Positions 26,049 through 35,735 are shown, numbered from the stretch's first letter. The stretch: DNA of 64,000 nucleotides from Pedobacter sp. PACM 27299 (GCF_001412655.1 NZ_CP012996.1:2170001-2234000); one strand, 5' to 3'. Notes: generated from the letters alone by a model not told the origin. Numbers and translations: made by a program.

Positions 26049-26435
26049 ATGAAATTTTCAGTTGACAAGCATGAAAAGTATGTGGTTTTAAAGCTTAGAG
26101 AGTCTAAGTTTACAAATGACAATACCCCTAAGTTAAAATCTGAGTTCATTTTATTGAACGCAGAAGGATACCATAATATCGTATTGGATTTATCCGCAGT
26201 AAAAGAATGTAATGATTCACAGGATTTAAGCAGCCTGTTAGTGGGCGATCGCTTATGTAAAAAAGCAAACGGACTATTTATCATCACCGGAATAAACCCT
26301 GTTCTCGCTAAAATATTAGAAATGTCCAACCTGGATCAATCCCTGGTTATTGTGTCTAAATTAGATGAGGCGACCGACCTGATCTTTATGGAAGAGATTG
26401 AGAAGGAATTGTTGGGGAGTGTAGATAAAGGTTAA
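26049..26435 (+). CDS. STAS-domain protein (anti-sigma antagonist-like)
   Basis: 128 residues, one STAS fold: VDKHEKYVVLKLRESKFT, then VLDLSAVKECNDSQDLSSLL where antagonists read D-L-S-x-V-x-x-x-D-S-x-G-L, then ADG-type strand NGLFIITGI and helix PVLAKILEMSNL. The phosphorylatable Ser region is kept (DS) but the following Gly is replaced (DSQDL). No anti-sigma kinase partner is adjacent. The stop overlaps the RNase Z start (TAATG), so the two are co-translated. The functional link between STAS protein and RNase Z is unknown to me. Confidence 0.85.
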   Translation: MKFSVDKHEKYVVLKLRESKFTNDNTPKLKSEFILLNAEGYHNIVLDLSAVKECNDSQDLSSLLVGDRLCKKANGLFIITGINPVLAKILEMSNLDQSLVIVSKLDEATDLIFMEEIEKELLGSVDKG

Positions 26436-27346
26436 TGAAATTTGAGGTTACCATTTTGGGCAGCAGCTCTGCTACCCCAGTATACAATAGAAATCCCAGC
26501 GCACAGCTTTTAAACTGTAATGAGAAATTTTACCTGATTGATTGCGGGGAAGGAACCCAGCAGCAATTGATTCGTTTTGGCTTCAAAGCCAGTAAAATCG
26601 ATGTGGTATTCATTAGCCATTTACATGGAGATCATTATTTTGGATTGATTGGCTTACTGTCTACGATGCACTTGAACGGAAGGATCAAACCCATCCGCAT
26701 CTATGGGCCGCCAGCTTTAATGGAAATTCTGGAACTCCAGTTTAAACATTCTGAAACAATCATCAGGTATCCTATAGAATTTACGCCAATTACCGCAGAC
26801 GTACCCAAGCTGATTTTCGAAAACTCAGATCTGCTCGTTTCCACCATTGTGCTCAACCATAGAATCCCATGTACTGGATTTACCTTTACAGAGAAGAAAA
26901 GATTGCGCAAAGTTGTACTCGAAAAACTAGAGGCTGAAAATGTTCCACTGGAATATTATCCTTTGTTAAAAAGAGGGGTAGACCTGACTTTACCTGATGG
27001 TAGAGTGCTGCTCAACAAAGATTATACGGTAGATTCCGACAAGCCAAGGAAATACGCCTATTGCTCAGATACACTTTGCGATGGCAGTTACTTTGAAGAG
27101 ATCAAAAATTGTGATACGCTGTATCATGAGGCAACTTTCTTGCATGAGTTGTTGGAAAGAGCCAATCAAACACACCATACTACTGCATTACAAGCCGCTG
27201 AGACGGCCCTAAACACCGGAGCGACTAAATTACTCATTGGGCATTTCTCGTCCAGGTACAAGACGCTGCTGCCATTGCTGGAAGAAGCCCTGCCTGTTTT
27301 TGAAAATACGCAGCTGGCCACAGAAGGCAGTACTTTCTCTATTTAA
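26435..27346 (+). CDS. rnz: Ribonuclease Z
   Basis: 303 residues. Metallo-beta-lactamase fold with the zinc motif H62-L-H64-G-D66-H67 (FISHLHGDHYFGL). Further ligands lie in the YCSDT and GHFSSRY blocks, and the tRNase Z loop ATFLHELLERA precedes HTTALQAAETA. It cuts the 3' trailer from tRNA precursors, which matters because the tRNA-Ser in this window lacks an encoded CCA. The start overlaps the STAS gene by one base. Confidence 0.93.
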   Translation: MKFEVTILGSSSATPVYNRNPSAQLLNCNEKFYLIDCGEGTQQQLIRFGFKASKIDVVFISHLHGDHYFGLIGLLSTMHLNGRIKPIRIYGPPALMEILELQFKHSETIIRYPIEFTPITADVPKLIFENSDLLVSTIVLNHRIPCTGFTFTEKKRLRKVVLEKLEAENVPLEYYPLLKRGVDLTLPDGRVLLNKDYTVDSDKPRKYAYCSDTLCDGSYFEEIKNCDTLYHEATFLHELLERANQTHHTTALQAAETALNTGATKLLIGHFSSRYKTLLPLLEEALPVFENTQLATEGSTFSI

Positions 27347-27426
27347 TCTTTTAGAAAGGGATTGCGATTTAGATTCAGCGCTATGGCTTTCAGCTGGCAG
27401 CAGCGGGAACAAACATTATTTAAACC

Positions 27427-27461
27427 AAAAAAGCCTTTCAGTTCATACTGAAAGGCTTTTT
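27427..27461. terminator. Bidirectional terminator between rnz and the MCE gene
   Basis: AAAAAAGCCTTTCAGT pairs with ACTGAAAGGCTTTTT around TCAT. Serves both convergent genes. Confidence 0.85.
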
Positions 27462-27480
27462 AAGATCTGGTAAATAAAGA

Positions 27481-28434
27481 TTATTTGTCTTTTTTACCAC
27501 CTCCACCGAAAACGGAGAAGTGTACATAACGTTTCGGGTTTTCTTTTAAGTCGATAATCAACTTGTCTAAATTACCAGAAGCACTGTTCAAGTTGTCGTA
27601 CATTTTAGTATCATTAATCAGTAAGCCTAAGGTACCTTTACCTTCATTGATTTTTCCTACAATACTTTGTAAGTCGGCCATAGATTTGTTGGCATTGTCA
27701 ATGGTTTGCTTGAAGTTCGCTGCAGCTACCTGATCAGTCACCGTGCTGATGTTGTTCAGGATCCCATTGATCTTCTCATTGTTATTTTTAAGGTTGTTAG
27801 AAATCGCTTCTACATTAGCTAGGATAGAGGATATTCTGGAACCTTCAGAACCTACCAGGTGATCTACTTTCTTAGAAGTCGCTTCTAAGGAAGCAAGGGT
27901 AGCAGCAATGCTGTTAAAGCTTTTATCTACGTTTTTCTGGAAGTTAGGGTTTAGAATTGAATTCACACTGGTTAAGATAGAATCCATTTTAGCGATGATC
28001 ACTTCCGCTTTCTTTTGAACTGGCTGAACCGTTTCCAATAGGCCTTTAGCCACATTGGCATTCAGGGTATCACCATCTTTAGCAAATACATTTCCTGTTC
28101 CTAAAGCCATTACAATCGCTTTACCACCTAAAAGGTCTACACTTTCTAATCTGGCAATACTGTTGTTAGGAATTTCATATTTTCCTTTAATCTTTAGAGT
28201 CGCAATAATGGTTCCATCAGGTTGAAGGGTCAGCTGGTCTACACGACCAATCTGATAACCATTGATCAATACAGGTTTAGAAACACCCAGACCATCTACA
28301 TGAGAATATCTGGCATACAATACGGTTTCGCTGGAAAAGATGGCGTTTCCTTTTAAAAAATTGTAGCCTATGATTAATAGGGCTATTGAAAAGGCTGCTA
28401 ATATGCCTACTTTGGTTTCGTTTGCTATTTTCAC
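27481..28434 (-). CDS. MCE/MlaD-family lipid transport protein
   Basis: 317 residues. N-terminal membrane helix (about 9-27, KVGILAAFSIALLIIGYNFL), then one MCE domain (about 35-115; VDGLGVSKPVLINGYQIGRV, IPNNSIARLESVDLLGGKAI). The remainder is a long helical region with coiled-coil character (VDKSFNSIAATLASLEATSK, KTIDNANKSMADLQSIVGKI). It probably binds phospholipids between the two membranes as part of an ABC-type retrograde lipid system; MlaE/MlaF partners are not in this window. It follows the two amidase genes on the same strand (14-base gap). Confidence 0.9.
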   Translation of the reverse strand: MKIANETKVGILAAFSIALLIIGYNFLKGNAIFSSETVLYARYSHVDGLGVSKPVLINGYQIGRVDQLTLQPDGTIIATLKIKGKYEIPNNSIARLESVDLLGGKAIVMALGTGNVFAKDGDTLNANVAKGLLETVQPVQKKAEVIIAKMDSILTSVNSILNPNFQKNVDKSFNSIAATLASLEATSKKVDHLVGSEGSRISSILANVEAISNNLKNNNEKINGILNNISTVTDQVAAANFKQTIDNANKSMADLQSIVGKINEGKGTLGLLINDTKMYDNLNSASGNLDKLIIDLKENPKRYVHFSVFGGGGKKDK

Positions 28435-28448
28435 GTATGTGTATTTAC

Positions 28449-29294
28449 TTAATTTACTTCTGTTTGTTGTTTATATTTCTTAACGGCATCAAAAATCGCA
28501 TTTACAATTTCCGCCTGACCGCTTGCGGAGTTCATATAATTTTCCTCTGCGGGATTAGAGATGAATCCTATCTCTGTCAGCACAGCCGGCATTCCAACCC
28601 TTTGCAGGATTAAGATTCCTTGCTCTTTTACGCCCCTGTTGACCCTTTTATTTTCGTTGGTATAATTGTCCTGAATCAATCGCGCAAGCTTTAGGCTCTT
28701 ATCCCTAAATGTATTTTTAAACAAAGATAGTATAATAAATGTTTCAGGATCATTGGGATCGTAACCATCATAATTTTGCTTGTAGTTTTTCTCCAGCTTA
28801 ATGTCGGCATTCTCTCTAATCGCAACATCCTGTTCATTAAGGCGATGTGTTCCTGCAACGAAGGTTTCCGTGCCGCTGGTTCCGGTGTTTTTTACATAAG
28901 CATAATTAGGGATTTTCCTCCCGTTTTTACCTTTGCTGTAACCTGAAACCACCCTGCGGTCAGGCATGGAGTTACAGTGAATAGAAATGAAAATATCTGC
29001 TTTTGCATCATTTGCAATTTCAGCTCTTTTATAGAAGTCTACATCCACATCTGTTTTTCTGGTGTATAGAATTTTGATATGTGGAAGCTCTTCTTCAAAC
29101 TTCTTACCCAATTTAAGGGCTACTTGAAGGGCTACGTTTTTTTCAACGGAGTAAGCTCCTGCAGCACCGGGTTTTCCACCCCCGTGACCAGCATCTATGA
29201 CTATGGTTTTAACTTTGTATCCTTGGGAAAAAGCAAACTCTGAACTTATAAATAATAAAACGGCAAATAAGAATACACTTCTTTTCAATCTCAT
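28449..29294 (-). CDS. N-acetylmuramoyl-L-alanine amidase (Amidase_3), copy 1
   Basis: 281 residues, signal peptide (MRLKRSVFLFAVLLFISSEFAFSQG). The zinc amidase domain spans the rest: TIVIDAGHGGGKPGAAGAYS, VEKNVALQVALKLG, FISIHCNSMP, and VLTEIGFISNPAEENYMNS with the catalytic Glu. It removes stem peptides from glycan strands in the periplasm. A tandem paralogue precedes it in the operon (32-base gap). Compared with it this copy has a different GGGKPGAAG loop after the first zinc His. Order on the minus strand: paralogue, this gene, MCE protein. Confidence 0.92.
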   Translation of the reverse strand: MRLKRSVFLFAVLLFISSEFAFSQGYKVKTIVIDAGHGGGKPGAAGAYSVEKNVALQVALKLGKKFEEELPHIKILYTRKTDVDVDFYKRAEIANDAKADIFISIHCNSMPDRRVVSGYSKGKNGRKIPNYAYVKNTGTSGTETFVAGTHRLNEQDVAIRENADIKLEKNYKQNYDGYDPNDPETFIILSLFKNTFRDKSLKLARLIQDNYTNENKRVNRGVKEQGILILQRVGMPAVLTEIGFISNPAEENYMNSASGQAEIVNAIFDAVKKYKQQTEVN

Positions 29295-29326
29295 CGGGCT
29301 TAACTCTTAATTTTTACTTGTAATAA

Positions 29327-30205
29327 TTATCCTTCTATCCTATGCTGATAGCTCTGTATGGCCTTTAAAAGGCAGTTTGTAATTTCTATTTGTCCAGCTT
29401 CCGAGTTCATATAGTCCTCTTCATCCGGATTGCTGATAAATCCTATCTCTGTTAATATTGCGGGCATCCCTGCTCTTGCCAATACGGCCAGACTTTTCTC
29501 CTGAACACCACGGTTTACTCTGCCTACATTTACATATTCATCCTGTACCAGTTTCGCTAATTTTAAGCTTTGCGTACGGAAGGTGTTCTTCATCAAAGAT
29601 AAGATAATATAATTCTCCGCATTATTCGGGTCAAATCCCTCATAGTTCTCTTTGTAGTTTTCCTCTAAAAAGATCGCTGCATTTTCTCTTTTGATCACCT
29701 CGTCCTGCTCAGAAATCCTGCCCATACCGGAGACAAAGGTTTCTACTCCACGTGTAGAAGTACTTTTTCTATAAACGGTTTCTGTAATCGGAATCCGCTT
29801 TCCATTTTTTCCTTTGCGGGAGCCGGTCACTACGCTGGAGCGGATCATCGGCATATCATTGCAATGGATGGAGATAAAAAGATCCGCTTTTGCATTATTA
29901 GCAATGGCGATCCGCTCATAAAGTGGTACAAAAACATCGGTTGAGCGGGTATAAATTACTTTTACATCTTTCATATTCGCTTCAATAGCAGCGCCAAGGC
30001 GTAAAGCAGTCTTTAAAGCGACATCTTTTTCAGTAGAATAAGCCCCTCTGGTAGAGCCGTCTTTCCCCCCGTGACCAGCGTCTAATACGATGGTTTTTAT
30101 TTTATATTCTTGCGTAAATCCCTGATAACTAGTAGTTATAGCTAGTGATATGGAAATAAATACGATCAAAATTGCATTTGGTCTAAGCAATGGCATATTT
30201 TTCAT
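29327..30205 (-). CDS. N-acetylmuramoyl-L-alanine amidase (Amidase_3), copy 2
   Basis: 292 residues from ATG 30205 (MKNMPLLRPNAILIVFISIS, signal peptide); an upstream in-frame start at 30253 would overlap the lptD promoter. Domain blocks: TIVLDAGHGGKDGSTRGAYS, FISIHCNDMPMIRSS, GVETFVSGMGRISEQDEVIK and ILTEIGFISNPDEEDYMNS. Clear paralogue of the gene that follows. Periplasmic peptidoglycan hydrolase. It is divergent from lptD with only 56 bases between the chosen starts. Confidence 0.92.
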   Translation of the reverse strand: MKNMPLLRPNAILIVFISISLAITTSYQGFTQEYKIKTIVLDAGHGGKDGSTRGAYSTEKDVALKTALRLGAAIEANMKDVKVIYTRSTDVFVPLYERIAIANNAKADLFISIHCNDMPMIRSSVVTGSRKGKNGKRIPITETVYRKSTSTRGVETFVSGMGRISEQDEVIKRENAAIFLEENYKENYEGFDPNNAENYIILSLMKNTFRTQSLKLAKLVQDEYVNVGRVNRGVQEKSLAVLARAGMPAILTEIGFISNPDEEDYMNSEAGQIEITNCLLKAIQSYQHRIEG

Positions 30206-30261
30206 TAATTTTGAACGTTTTGGATTAAACATTAATGCAAAAATAACATTCACACACGAAT

Positions 30262-32976
30262 TTGAAACTTTTAAGCCACATCATTTTTTATATACGCCCT
30301 GTTTTATTGACAATTGTCGGTATTCTGGTATTTGTATCTTCTGTTTTTTCCAGTCCACAGCAAACGATACCGAAGCTGGGTTCGCCTATACAGCCGCCTG
30401 CAAACAATAGCCCCGCAGTAAAAAGTACGACACAAACACACCAGGATTCAGTGAGCACGAGCGATAAACTCGAATACTCTGCAAAAGACTCTACCAAGGT
30501 GAATAAAAAGGATGGTACCGTTTACCTGTATGGCAGAGCGAGGGTACTTTATCAAGGTCTGGAATTGGATGCAGACTATATTACTTATAACGACAAAACT
30601 AAAAACATATTTGCCAGTGGTGTAAAAAACTCAAAAGGAAAGTATGTGGGCAGACCGATTTTTAAGATGCCCGGACAAGGGAATTCTATTGCAGATTCCT
30701 TAAGATATAACATTGAAACTGGTGCAGGAAAAATCTTCGGAGTTTTTACAGAGCAGGAAGGAGGATTCTTCTCCGGAGGGATCGCCAAAAAACAACCAGA
30801 TGATGAAATCCATAGTAAAGGACAGATTTACAGTACCTGTAATTTGCCGCATCCTCACTTTGGAATCCACATTACTAAAGGTATTGTCACCGAAAAACAA
30901 ATCATTACCGGCCCTGTATACCTGGAAATCGAAGATATTCCATTACCATTGGGATTACCTTTTGCCTTTTTCCCAAAACCCAATAAAAAATCATCAGGTT
31001 TTATATTGCCTTCACCCGGAGAGGATTATACCCGGGGATTCTTCTTAAGAGAGGGTGGATACTATATCGGCTTAAATGATTATTGGGATGCAAAGCTATT
31101 AGGGACCATTTATACCAGGGGTTCTTATGAGGCCAATCTGACCTCTAACTATACTAAAAGGTATAAATACAACGGTAACCTGTATTTATCTTACGGAAGT
31201 AACCGATACGGAATCGAAGGGACACCAGGCTATACTCCTGTAAAGGATTATAGCATTAAGTGGACTCATAGTCAAAATGCCAATGCAAATCCAGGGAGCA
31301 CATTTTCAGCACAAGTAAACATCACCAGTCAGGGATACAATAAGAATACTGCAGCTGGTGGGTATTATGATGCCGGACAGATTTCTGCCAATAACTTATA
31401 CTCTTCCATCAGTTATTCCAAAATGCTGGCGAATGGTCTATTTAATTTAACGACTGCCGCATCCGTGAATCAGGACATCTCCAAAGGTACGGTAAGTTTG
31501 ATCTTGCCAGATATCAACCTAGGTATGACCAGGAACATTTATCCCTTCGCTTCGAAGTATAGCACCGGTGATCAAAAGTGGTATGAGAAGATTTCTATTG
31601 GCTATACCATGCAATCACAAAACTCGGTAAATGCAAAAGGAGATGAACTATTTAAAAAGCAAACCCTGAGTAAATTTAGCAATGGGGTGCAGCATAACAT
31701 TCCTATTGCCATGAACTTTAATGTGTTGCAGCATTTTAATTTTGGTACCAGTGTCAATTATACTGAGAAATGGTATTTCCAGTCCATCAGAAAAACTTAT
31801 ATGAAGCAGACTGCTGGTAAAGATGATCTCATTAGAATAGATACTGTTCCAGGCTTTAACCGTTTTGGAGAATATACAGTCGGGGGTAGTTTAACGACTA
31901 AAATTTACTCCACTGCACAGTTTAAAAATCTGGGTAAGCTGAAGGCCATCAGACATGTGATGACGCCTAATATTGGCTTTGGTTATACACCTAATTTCTC
32001 AGATCCTAAACTAGGAAATTATTTGCCCGCCTATTATGAAGATGGTAAAACTCTTGTGTATACTACGGATGCTGCAGGGAATAAAGTACAATTGTATTAT
32101 CCTAAACAAGAAGGTGGAAGATACGGTGTGCCGAGCAGCAGAAGTCAGGCTAATATCAACTTTGGTATCCAGAATATTGTAGAAGCAAAAGTTTTGGTGC
32201 CTAATGATACTACCGGAAAAGGAGAGAAGAAAGTGCCAATCATCAGTAATCTAAGCATTACCAGTTCTTATGACTTATTGAGACCTAGTTTTAAGTTAGC
32301 TGATTTTAGTGTAAATGGAAGTACTCCATTTTCCGATAAATTCCAGGTCAACTATAACGCGGTATTAAACCCTTATCAGGTCGGAAATGTGATTGATAGT
32401 GTAACAAAACAAGTTATAGGAAAAAAAGTGATTGATCGTTATACCTGGCAAAAAGGGCAATTGCCGCGTGTCACCAGTTTTGGTTTCTCTTTTGATTATA
32501 GCTTAAATCCAGAAGCATTAAAGCGGAAAAATGCAAATGAGCAGAACATCAGAAATGAAGCGATTCAGAAAGCAATGACTCCAGAACAAGCCGAAGCATT
32601 GGCGAAAGTTAGTAGAGACCCAAATGCATTTGTTGATTTTAACATTCCATGGAACTTTGCTTTCAGGTATAGTTTCAACTACTTGACTGATCCAAACGGT
32701 TTAAATAGTCGAATTTCCAATAGTTTAACCTTTAATGGGGATGCCAATATCACGCCAAAATGGAAAGTAACTTTTGATTCAGGATGGAACTTTGAAACCA
32801 ATAGTTTCTCCATTACCAGGTTTGGAATTTACCGCGATTTACATTGCTGGGACATGAGCTTCAGCTGGATTCCTTTCGGAACACAGCAGATGTATTCCGT
32901 AGACATTAAGGTAAAAGCTTCGGTATTACAGGATCTGAAGCTGAGTAAAAGAAAGAACTACTACACGAGATACTAA
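30262..32976 (+). CDS. lptD: LPS-assembly outer-membrane protein LptD (OstA-like)
   Basis: 904 residues from TTG 30262. Signal-like hydrophobic start (IRPVLLTIVGILVFVSSVFS), then an OstA/jellyroll domain (about 70-250; DGTVYLYGRARVLYQGLELD, ADYITYNDKTKNIFASGVKN), then a large C-terminal barrel of repeated aromatic strands. The segment GKIFGVFTEQEGGFFSGGIA is typical of the family. It receives LPS from the periplasmic bridge and inserts it into the outer leaflet together with lipoprotein LptE. Typical Bacteroidota length. cinA follows after 10 bases. Confidence 0.85.
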   Translation: MKLLSHIIFYIRPVLLTIVGILVFVSSVFSSPQQTIPKLGSPIQPPANNSPAVKSTTQTHQDSVSTSDKLEYSAKDSTKVNKKDGTVYLYGRARVLYQGLELDADYITYNDKTKNIFASGVKNSKGKYVGRPIFKMPGQGNSIADSLRYNIETGAGKIFGVFTEQEGGFFSGGIAKKQPDDEIHSKGQIYSTCNLPHPHFGIHITKGIVTEKQIITGPVYLEIEDIPLPLGLPFAFFPKPNKKSSGFILPSPGEDYTRGFFLREGGYYIGLNDYWDAKLLGTIYTRGSYEANLTSNYTKRYKYNGNLYLSYGSNRYGIEGTPGYTPVKDYSIKWTHSQNANANPGSTFSAQVNITSQGYNKNTAAGGYYDAGQISANNLYSSISYSKMLANGLFNLTTAASVNQDISKGTVSLILPDINLGMTRNIYPFASKYSTGDQKWYEKISIGYTMQSQNSVNAKGDELFKKQTLSKFSNGVQHNIPIAMNFNVLQHFNFGTSVNYTEKWYFQSIRKTYMKQTAGKDDLIRIDTVPGFNRFGEYTVGGSLTTKIYSTAQFKNLGKLKAIRHVMTPNIGFGYTPNFSDPKLGNYLPAYYEDGKTLVYTTDAAGNKVQLYYPKQEGGRYGVPSSRSQANINFGIQNIVEAKVLVPNDTTGKGEKKVPIISNLSITSSYDLLRPSFKLADFSVNGSTPFSDKFQVNYNAVLNPYQVGNVIDSVTKQVIGKKVIDRYTWQKGQLPRVTSFGFSFDYSLNPEALKRKNANEQNIRNEAIQKAMTPEQAEALAKVSRDPNAFVDFNIPWNFAFRYSFNYLTDPNGLNSRISNSLTFNGDANITPKWKVTFDSGWNFETNSFSITRFGIYRDLHCWDMSFSWIPFGTQQMYSVDIKVKASVLQDLKLSKRKNYYTRY

Positions 32977-32986
32977 AACAAATTTT

Positions 32987-34234
32987 ATGCTGGCAGAAAT
33001 TATTACCATAGGCGATGAAATCCTTATCGGACAAATCGTGGATACGAATTCCGCCTGGATGGCCAAACGGTTGAACCAGATTGGGATGAAAGTGAAACAG
33101 ATCACTTCCGTTTCCGATGATGCCGATCATATTATGGAGGCACTCCGATTGGCAGAAAGCAGGGCTGATGTGATCTTAATGACGGGCGGATTAGGTCCAA
33201 CAAAAGACGACATCACCAAGGTAACCCTGGCTAAATATTTCAATATGGGCTTCCGCAGAGATGAAGAAACCCTAAACCATGTCACCGAAATTTTTGCAGG
33301 TTTAAACCGTCCGATGATCGACCTCAACAGAACGCAGGCTGATGTTCCGGAAGGTTGTACGGTGATCAAGAATAAAAACGGAACTGCACCTTGTATGTGG
33401 TTCGAACAGCATGGAAAGATAATTGTATCGATGCCAGGCGTTCCTTTTGAAATGATGTACCTGATGGATGATGAGATCATCCCAAGGATTAAGGCTGCAT
33501 TTAAATTGCCGGTCATTTACCATAAAACCATACTCACTTCCAATATCGGGGAATCCTTCCTCGCTATGGAAATCGAAGACATAGAAAACAGTTTGCCACC
33601 AAGTATCAAACTTGCCTACCTGCCAAAACTCGGACAGGTGCGTTTGCGCTTAAGTACCATAGGTGAAGAAGAAGCGCCACTGAAAGCAGCCGTGGATTTT
33701 TATGCCCAGCAGATCATCGCCAGGATAAAGCAACATGTGGTGGCTGAAGAAGATATTGCTTTAGAAAAGGCGATTCTGAACTTTATGGAGCAAAGAAATC
33801 TAAGCCTTTCTACTGCCGAAAGTTGTACCGGAGGATATATCGCACACCTGATTACCCAGCATCCAGGCTGCTCTTCTGTCTACGAAGGCGGAGCGGTGAC
33901 TTATTCTTATGACCTCAAAATGTCTCTTTTGGGTGTTAAAGCAGAGACATTGGCTAAATACGGTGCGGTAAGCGAAGAAACTGTAAAAGAGATGGCAATA
34001 GGTGCCCTTCAAAATTTTAAAACAGACTATGCGGTCGCCGTTAGCGGGATCGCCGGACCAGATGGAGGAATGCCGGATAAACCGGTGGGAACTGTCTGGA
34101 TTGCAGTCGCTCATGCCAAAGGTGTAGTGTCTAAAGTTTTTAGCTTTGGCAACAAAAGAACACAGAATATTGAGCGATCCGCGGCCGCAGCTTTATCAAT
34201 GATTTTGAATGAACTCAGGCAACATGAGGATTAA
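32987..34234 (+). CDS. cinA: CinA-family nicotinamide-nucleotide amidohydrolase
   Basis: 415 residues. The N-terminal molybdopterin-binding-like domain (about 1-170) has EIITIGDEILIGQIVDTNSA and ILMTGGLGPTKDDITK. The middle region is followed by the C-terminal CinA domain (about 265-410) with LSTAESCTGGYIAHLITQHP, where Ser of STAESCTGG is catalytic, then YSYDLKMSLLGV and VSGIAGPDGGMPDKPVGTVW. It deamidates NMN and may act on ADP-ribose, recycling NAD. Often labelled competence/damage-inducible protein A. Directly downstream of lptD. Confidence 0.93.
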   Translation: MLAEIITIGDEILIGQIVDTNSAWMAKRLNQIGMKVKQITSVSDDADHIMEALRLAESRADVILMTGGLGPTKDDITKVTLAKYFNMGFRRDEETLNHVTEIFAGLNRPMIDLNRTQADVPEGCTVIKNKNGTAPCMWFEQHGKIIVSMPGVPFEMMYLMDDEIIPRIKAAFKLPVIYHKTILTSNIGESFLAMEIEDIENSLPPSIKLAYLPKLGQVRLRLSTIGEEEAPLKAAVDFYAQQIIARIKQHVVAEEDIALEKAILNFMEQRNLSLSTAESCTGGYIAHLITQHPGCSSVYEGGAVTYSYDLKMSLLGVKAETLAKYGAVSEETVKEMAIGALQNFKTDYAVAVSGIAGPDGGMPDKPVGTVWIAVAHAKGVVSKVFSFGNKRTQNIERSAAAALSMILNELRQHED

Positions 34235-34249
34235 GTGTCCGAAATACTT

Positions 34250-34257
34250 TACTTTTG
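34250..34257 (+). promoter_or_regulatory. Promoter -7 box for the acyltransferase gene
   Basis: TACTTTTG fits TAnnTTTG, 27 bases before the ATG at 34285. No exact TTTG -33 box; TTAAG at the right distance is a weak substitute. It lies in the 50-base gap after cinA. Confidence 0.55.
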
Positions 34258-34284
34258 TACCTGTTACCAATTAGAAAATAAAAA

Positions 34285-35622
34285 ATGGCTCAATACGAAT
34301 TATTGTTACCTAAAATGGGGGAGAGCGTTGCGGAAGCAACCATTATCAAATGGCTTAAACAACCAGGAGATATGATAGAATTGGACGATACAATTTTGGA
34401 AATAGCTACAGATAAGGTGGATTCTGAAGTTCCATCACCAATCGCCGGTAAGTTAGTTAAGCAGTTATTTAAAGAAGATGAGGTAGTTCAGGTAGGTGCA
34501 GTTATTGCAATTATCGAAACAGATGCTGATGCAGCGGTTACACCAGCTGTAGAAAATGCAGTAGAAACTGTGGTGCCGCAGGAACAGGCTGAAGCAGTTT
34601 TACCAGGAATTCCAGGTACCGAGCAGTTGTTGTCAAATGATAACACTGAGGGAGCTTCTAAGCAGGGCTCAGATCGTTTTTATTCACCATTGGTGAAGAA
34701 CATCGCCGCTCAGGAAAATATTGAATTGTCGGAGCTTGACAGCATCTCAGGAACTGGAGCAGAAGGACGATTAACAAAAGACGATCTTTTAAACTATATA
34801 CAGCAAAAGACAGGTGGCACACAGAAAGCAGAATCAGCACCTGTAACCACAGCAGCAGCGAGTCAGCCGGCAATAAGCAGTCTAAAAGCAGCACCGGCAG
34901 TTAGTGTGAGTGGTGGTGATGAAATCATTGAAATGGACAGGATGCGCAGGCTGATTGCCGATCACATGGTGATGTCTGTTCAGAATGCACCTCACGTGAC
35001 CTCTTTCGTAGAAGCTGATGTGACCAATATGGTGATGTGGCGCGAAAAGGTGAAACGTAACTTTGAGAAACGTGAAAACGAAAAGATCACTTTTACACCG
35101 ATCTTTATTGAAGCGGTAACCAAAGCCATTAAAGATTTCCCAATGATCAATGTTTCTGTAAATGGAACACAGATCATCAAGAAAAGAGACATCAATATTG
35201 GTATGGCAGCAGCATTGCCTAGTGGCAACCTGATTGTACCGGTGATTAAAAACGCAGACCAGATGAACCTTTTAGGTTTAACAAAATCTGTCAATGACCT
35301 GGCGGTACGTGCACGTAATTCGAAATTAAAACCAGACGAAACTCAAGGTGGTACCTTCACCCTGACCAACGTAGGGTCTTTTGGAAATGTGATGGGAACG
35401 CCAATTATCAATCAGCCACAGGTCGCAATTTTAGCGGTAGGTGCCATTAAAAAGAAACCAGCAGTATTGGAAACAGAATATGGTGATGTGATTGCGATCC
35501 GTCACATGATGTTCCTTTCTCTTTCTTACGACCATAGGGTGGTAGATGGTTCATTAGGTGGATCATTTGTACGCCGCGTGGCAGATTACCTGGAAAACTG
35601 GGACGTCAACAGAGAAATTTAA
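34285..35622 (+). CDS. 2-oxo acid dehydrogenase acyltransferase (E2), branched-chain type
   Basis: 445 residues. Lipoyl domain (about 1-80) with the lipoylated Lys44 in ATDKVDSEVPSP. An Ala/Pro-rich linker leads to an E1/E3-binding domain (about 132-172; YSPLVKNIAAQENIELSELD, GTGAEGRLTKDDLLNYIQ). The catalytic domain (about 215-445) has MRRLIADHMVMSVQNAPHVT and the HxxxDG motif in SLSYDHRVVDGSLGG. It transfers acyl groups to CoA. Family features point to the branched-chain/lipoamide acyltransferase type rather than pyruvate, but E1 and E3 are not in the window, so the substrate is inferred. Confidence 0.88.
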   Translation: MAQYELLLPKMGESVAEATIIKWLKQPGDMIELDDTILEIATDKVDSEVPSPIAGKLVKQLFKEDEVVQVGAVIAIIETDADAAVTPAVENAVETVVPQEQAEAVLPGIPGTEQLLSNDNTEGASKQGSDRFYSPLVKNIAAQENIELSELDSISGTGAEGRLTKDDLLNYIQQKTGGTQKAESAPVTTAAASQPAISSLKAAPAVSVSGGDEIIEMDRMRRLIADHMVMSVQNAPHVTSFVEADVTNMVMWREKVKRNFEKRENEKITFTPIFIEAVTKAIKDFPMINVSVNGTQIIKKRDINIGMAAALPSGNLIVPVIKNADQMNLLGLTKSVNDLAVRARNSKLKPDETQGGTFTLTNVGSFGNVMGTPIINQPQVAILAVGAIKKKPAVLETEYGDVIAIRHMMFLSLSYDHRVVDGSLGGSFVRRVADYLENWDVNREI

Positions 35623-35683
35623 GGCAGTCGCAGGATATAGATCCTAATGATTTTTACCCTGCTGATTCAAAATATGATCAACT

Positions 35684-35714
35684 AAAAAGGCCCCGGAATT
35701 TCCGGGGCCTTTTT
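35684..35714. terminator. Bidirectional terminator between the E2 gene and hom
   Basis: AAAAAGGCCCCGGAA (35684-35698) pairs with TTCCGGGGCCTTTTT (35700-35714), one-base loop. Confidence 0.9.
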
Positions 35715-35735
35715 ACGATCAAAACAAAAAAACTA

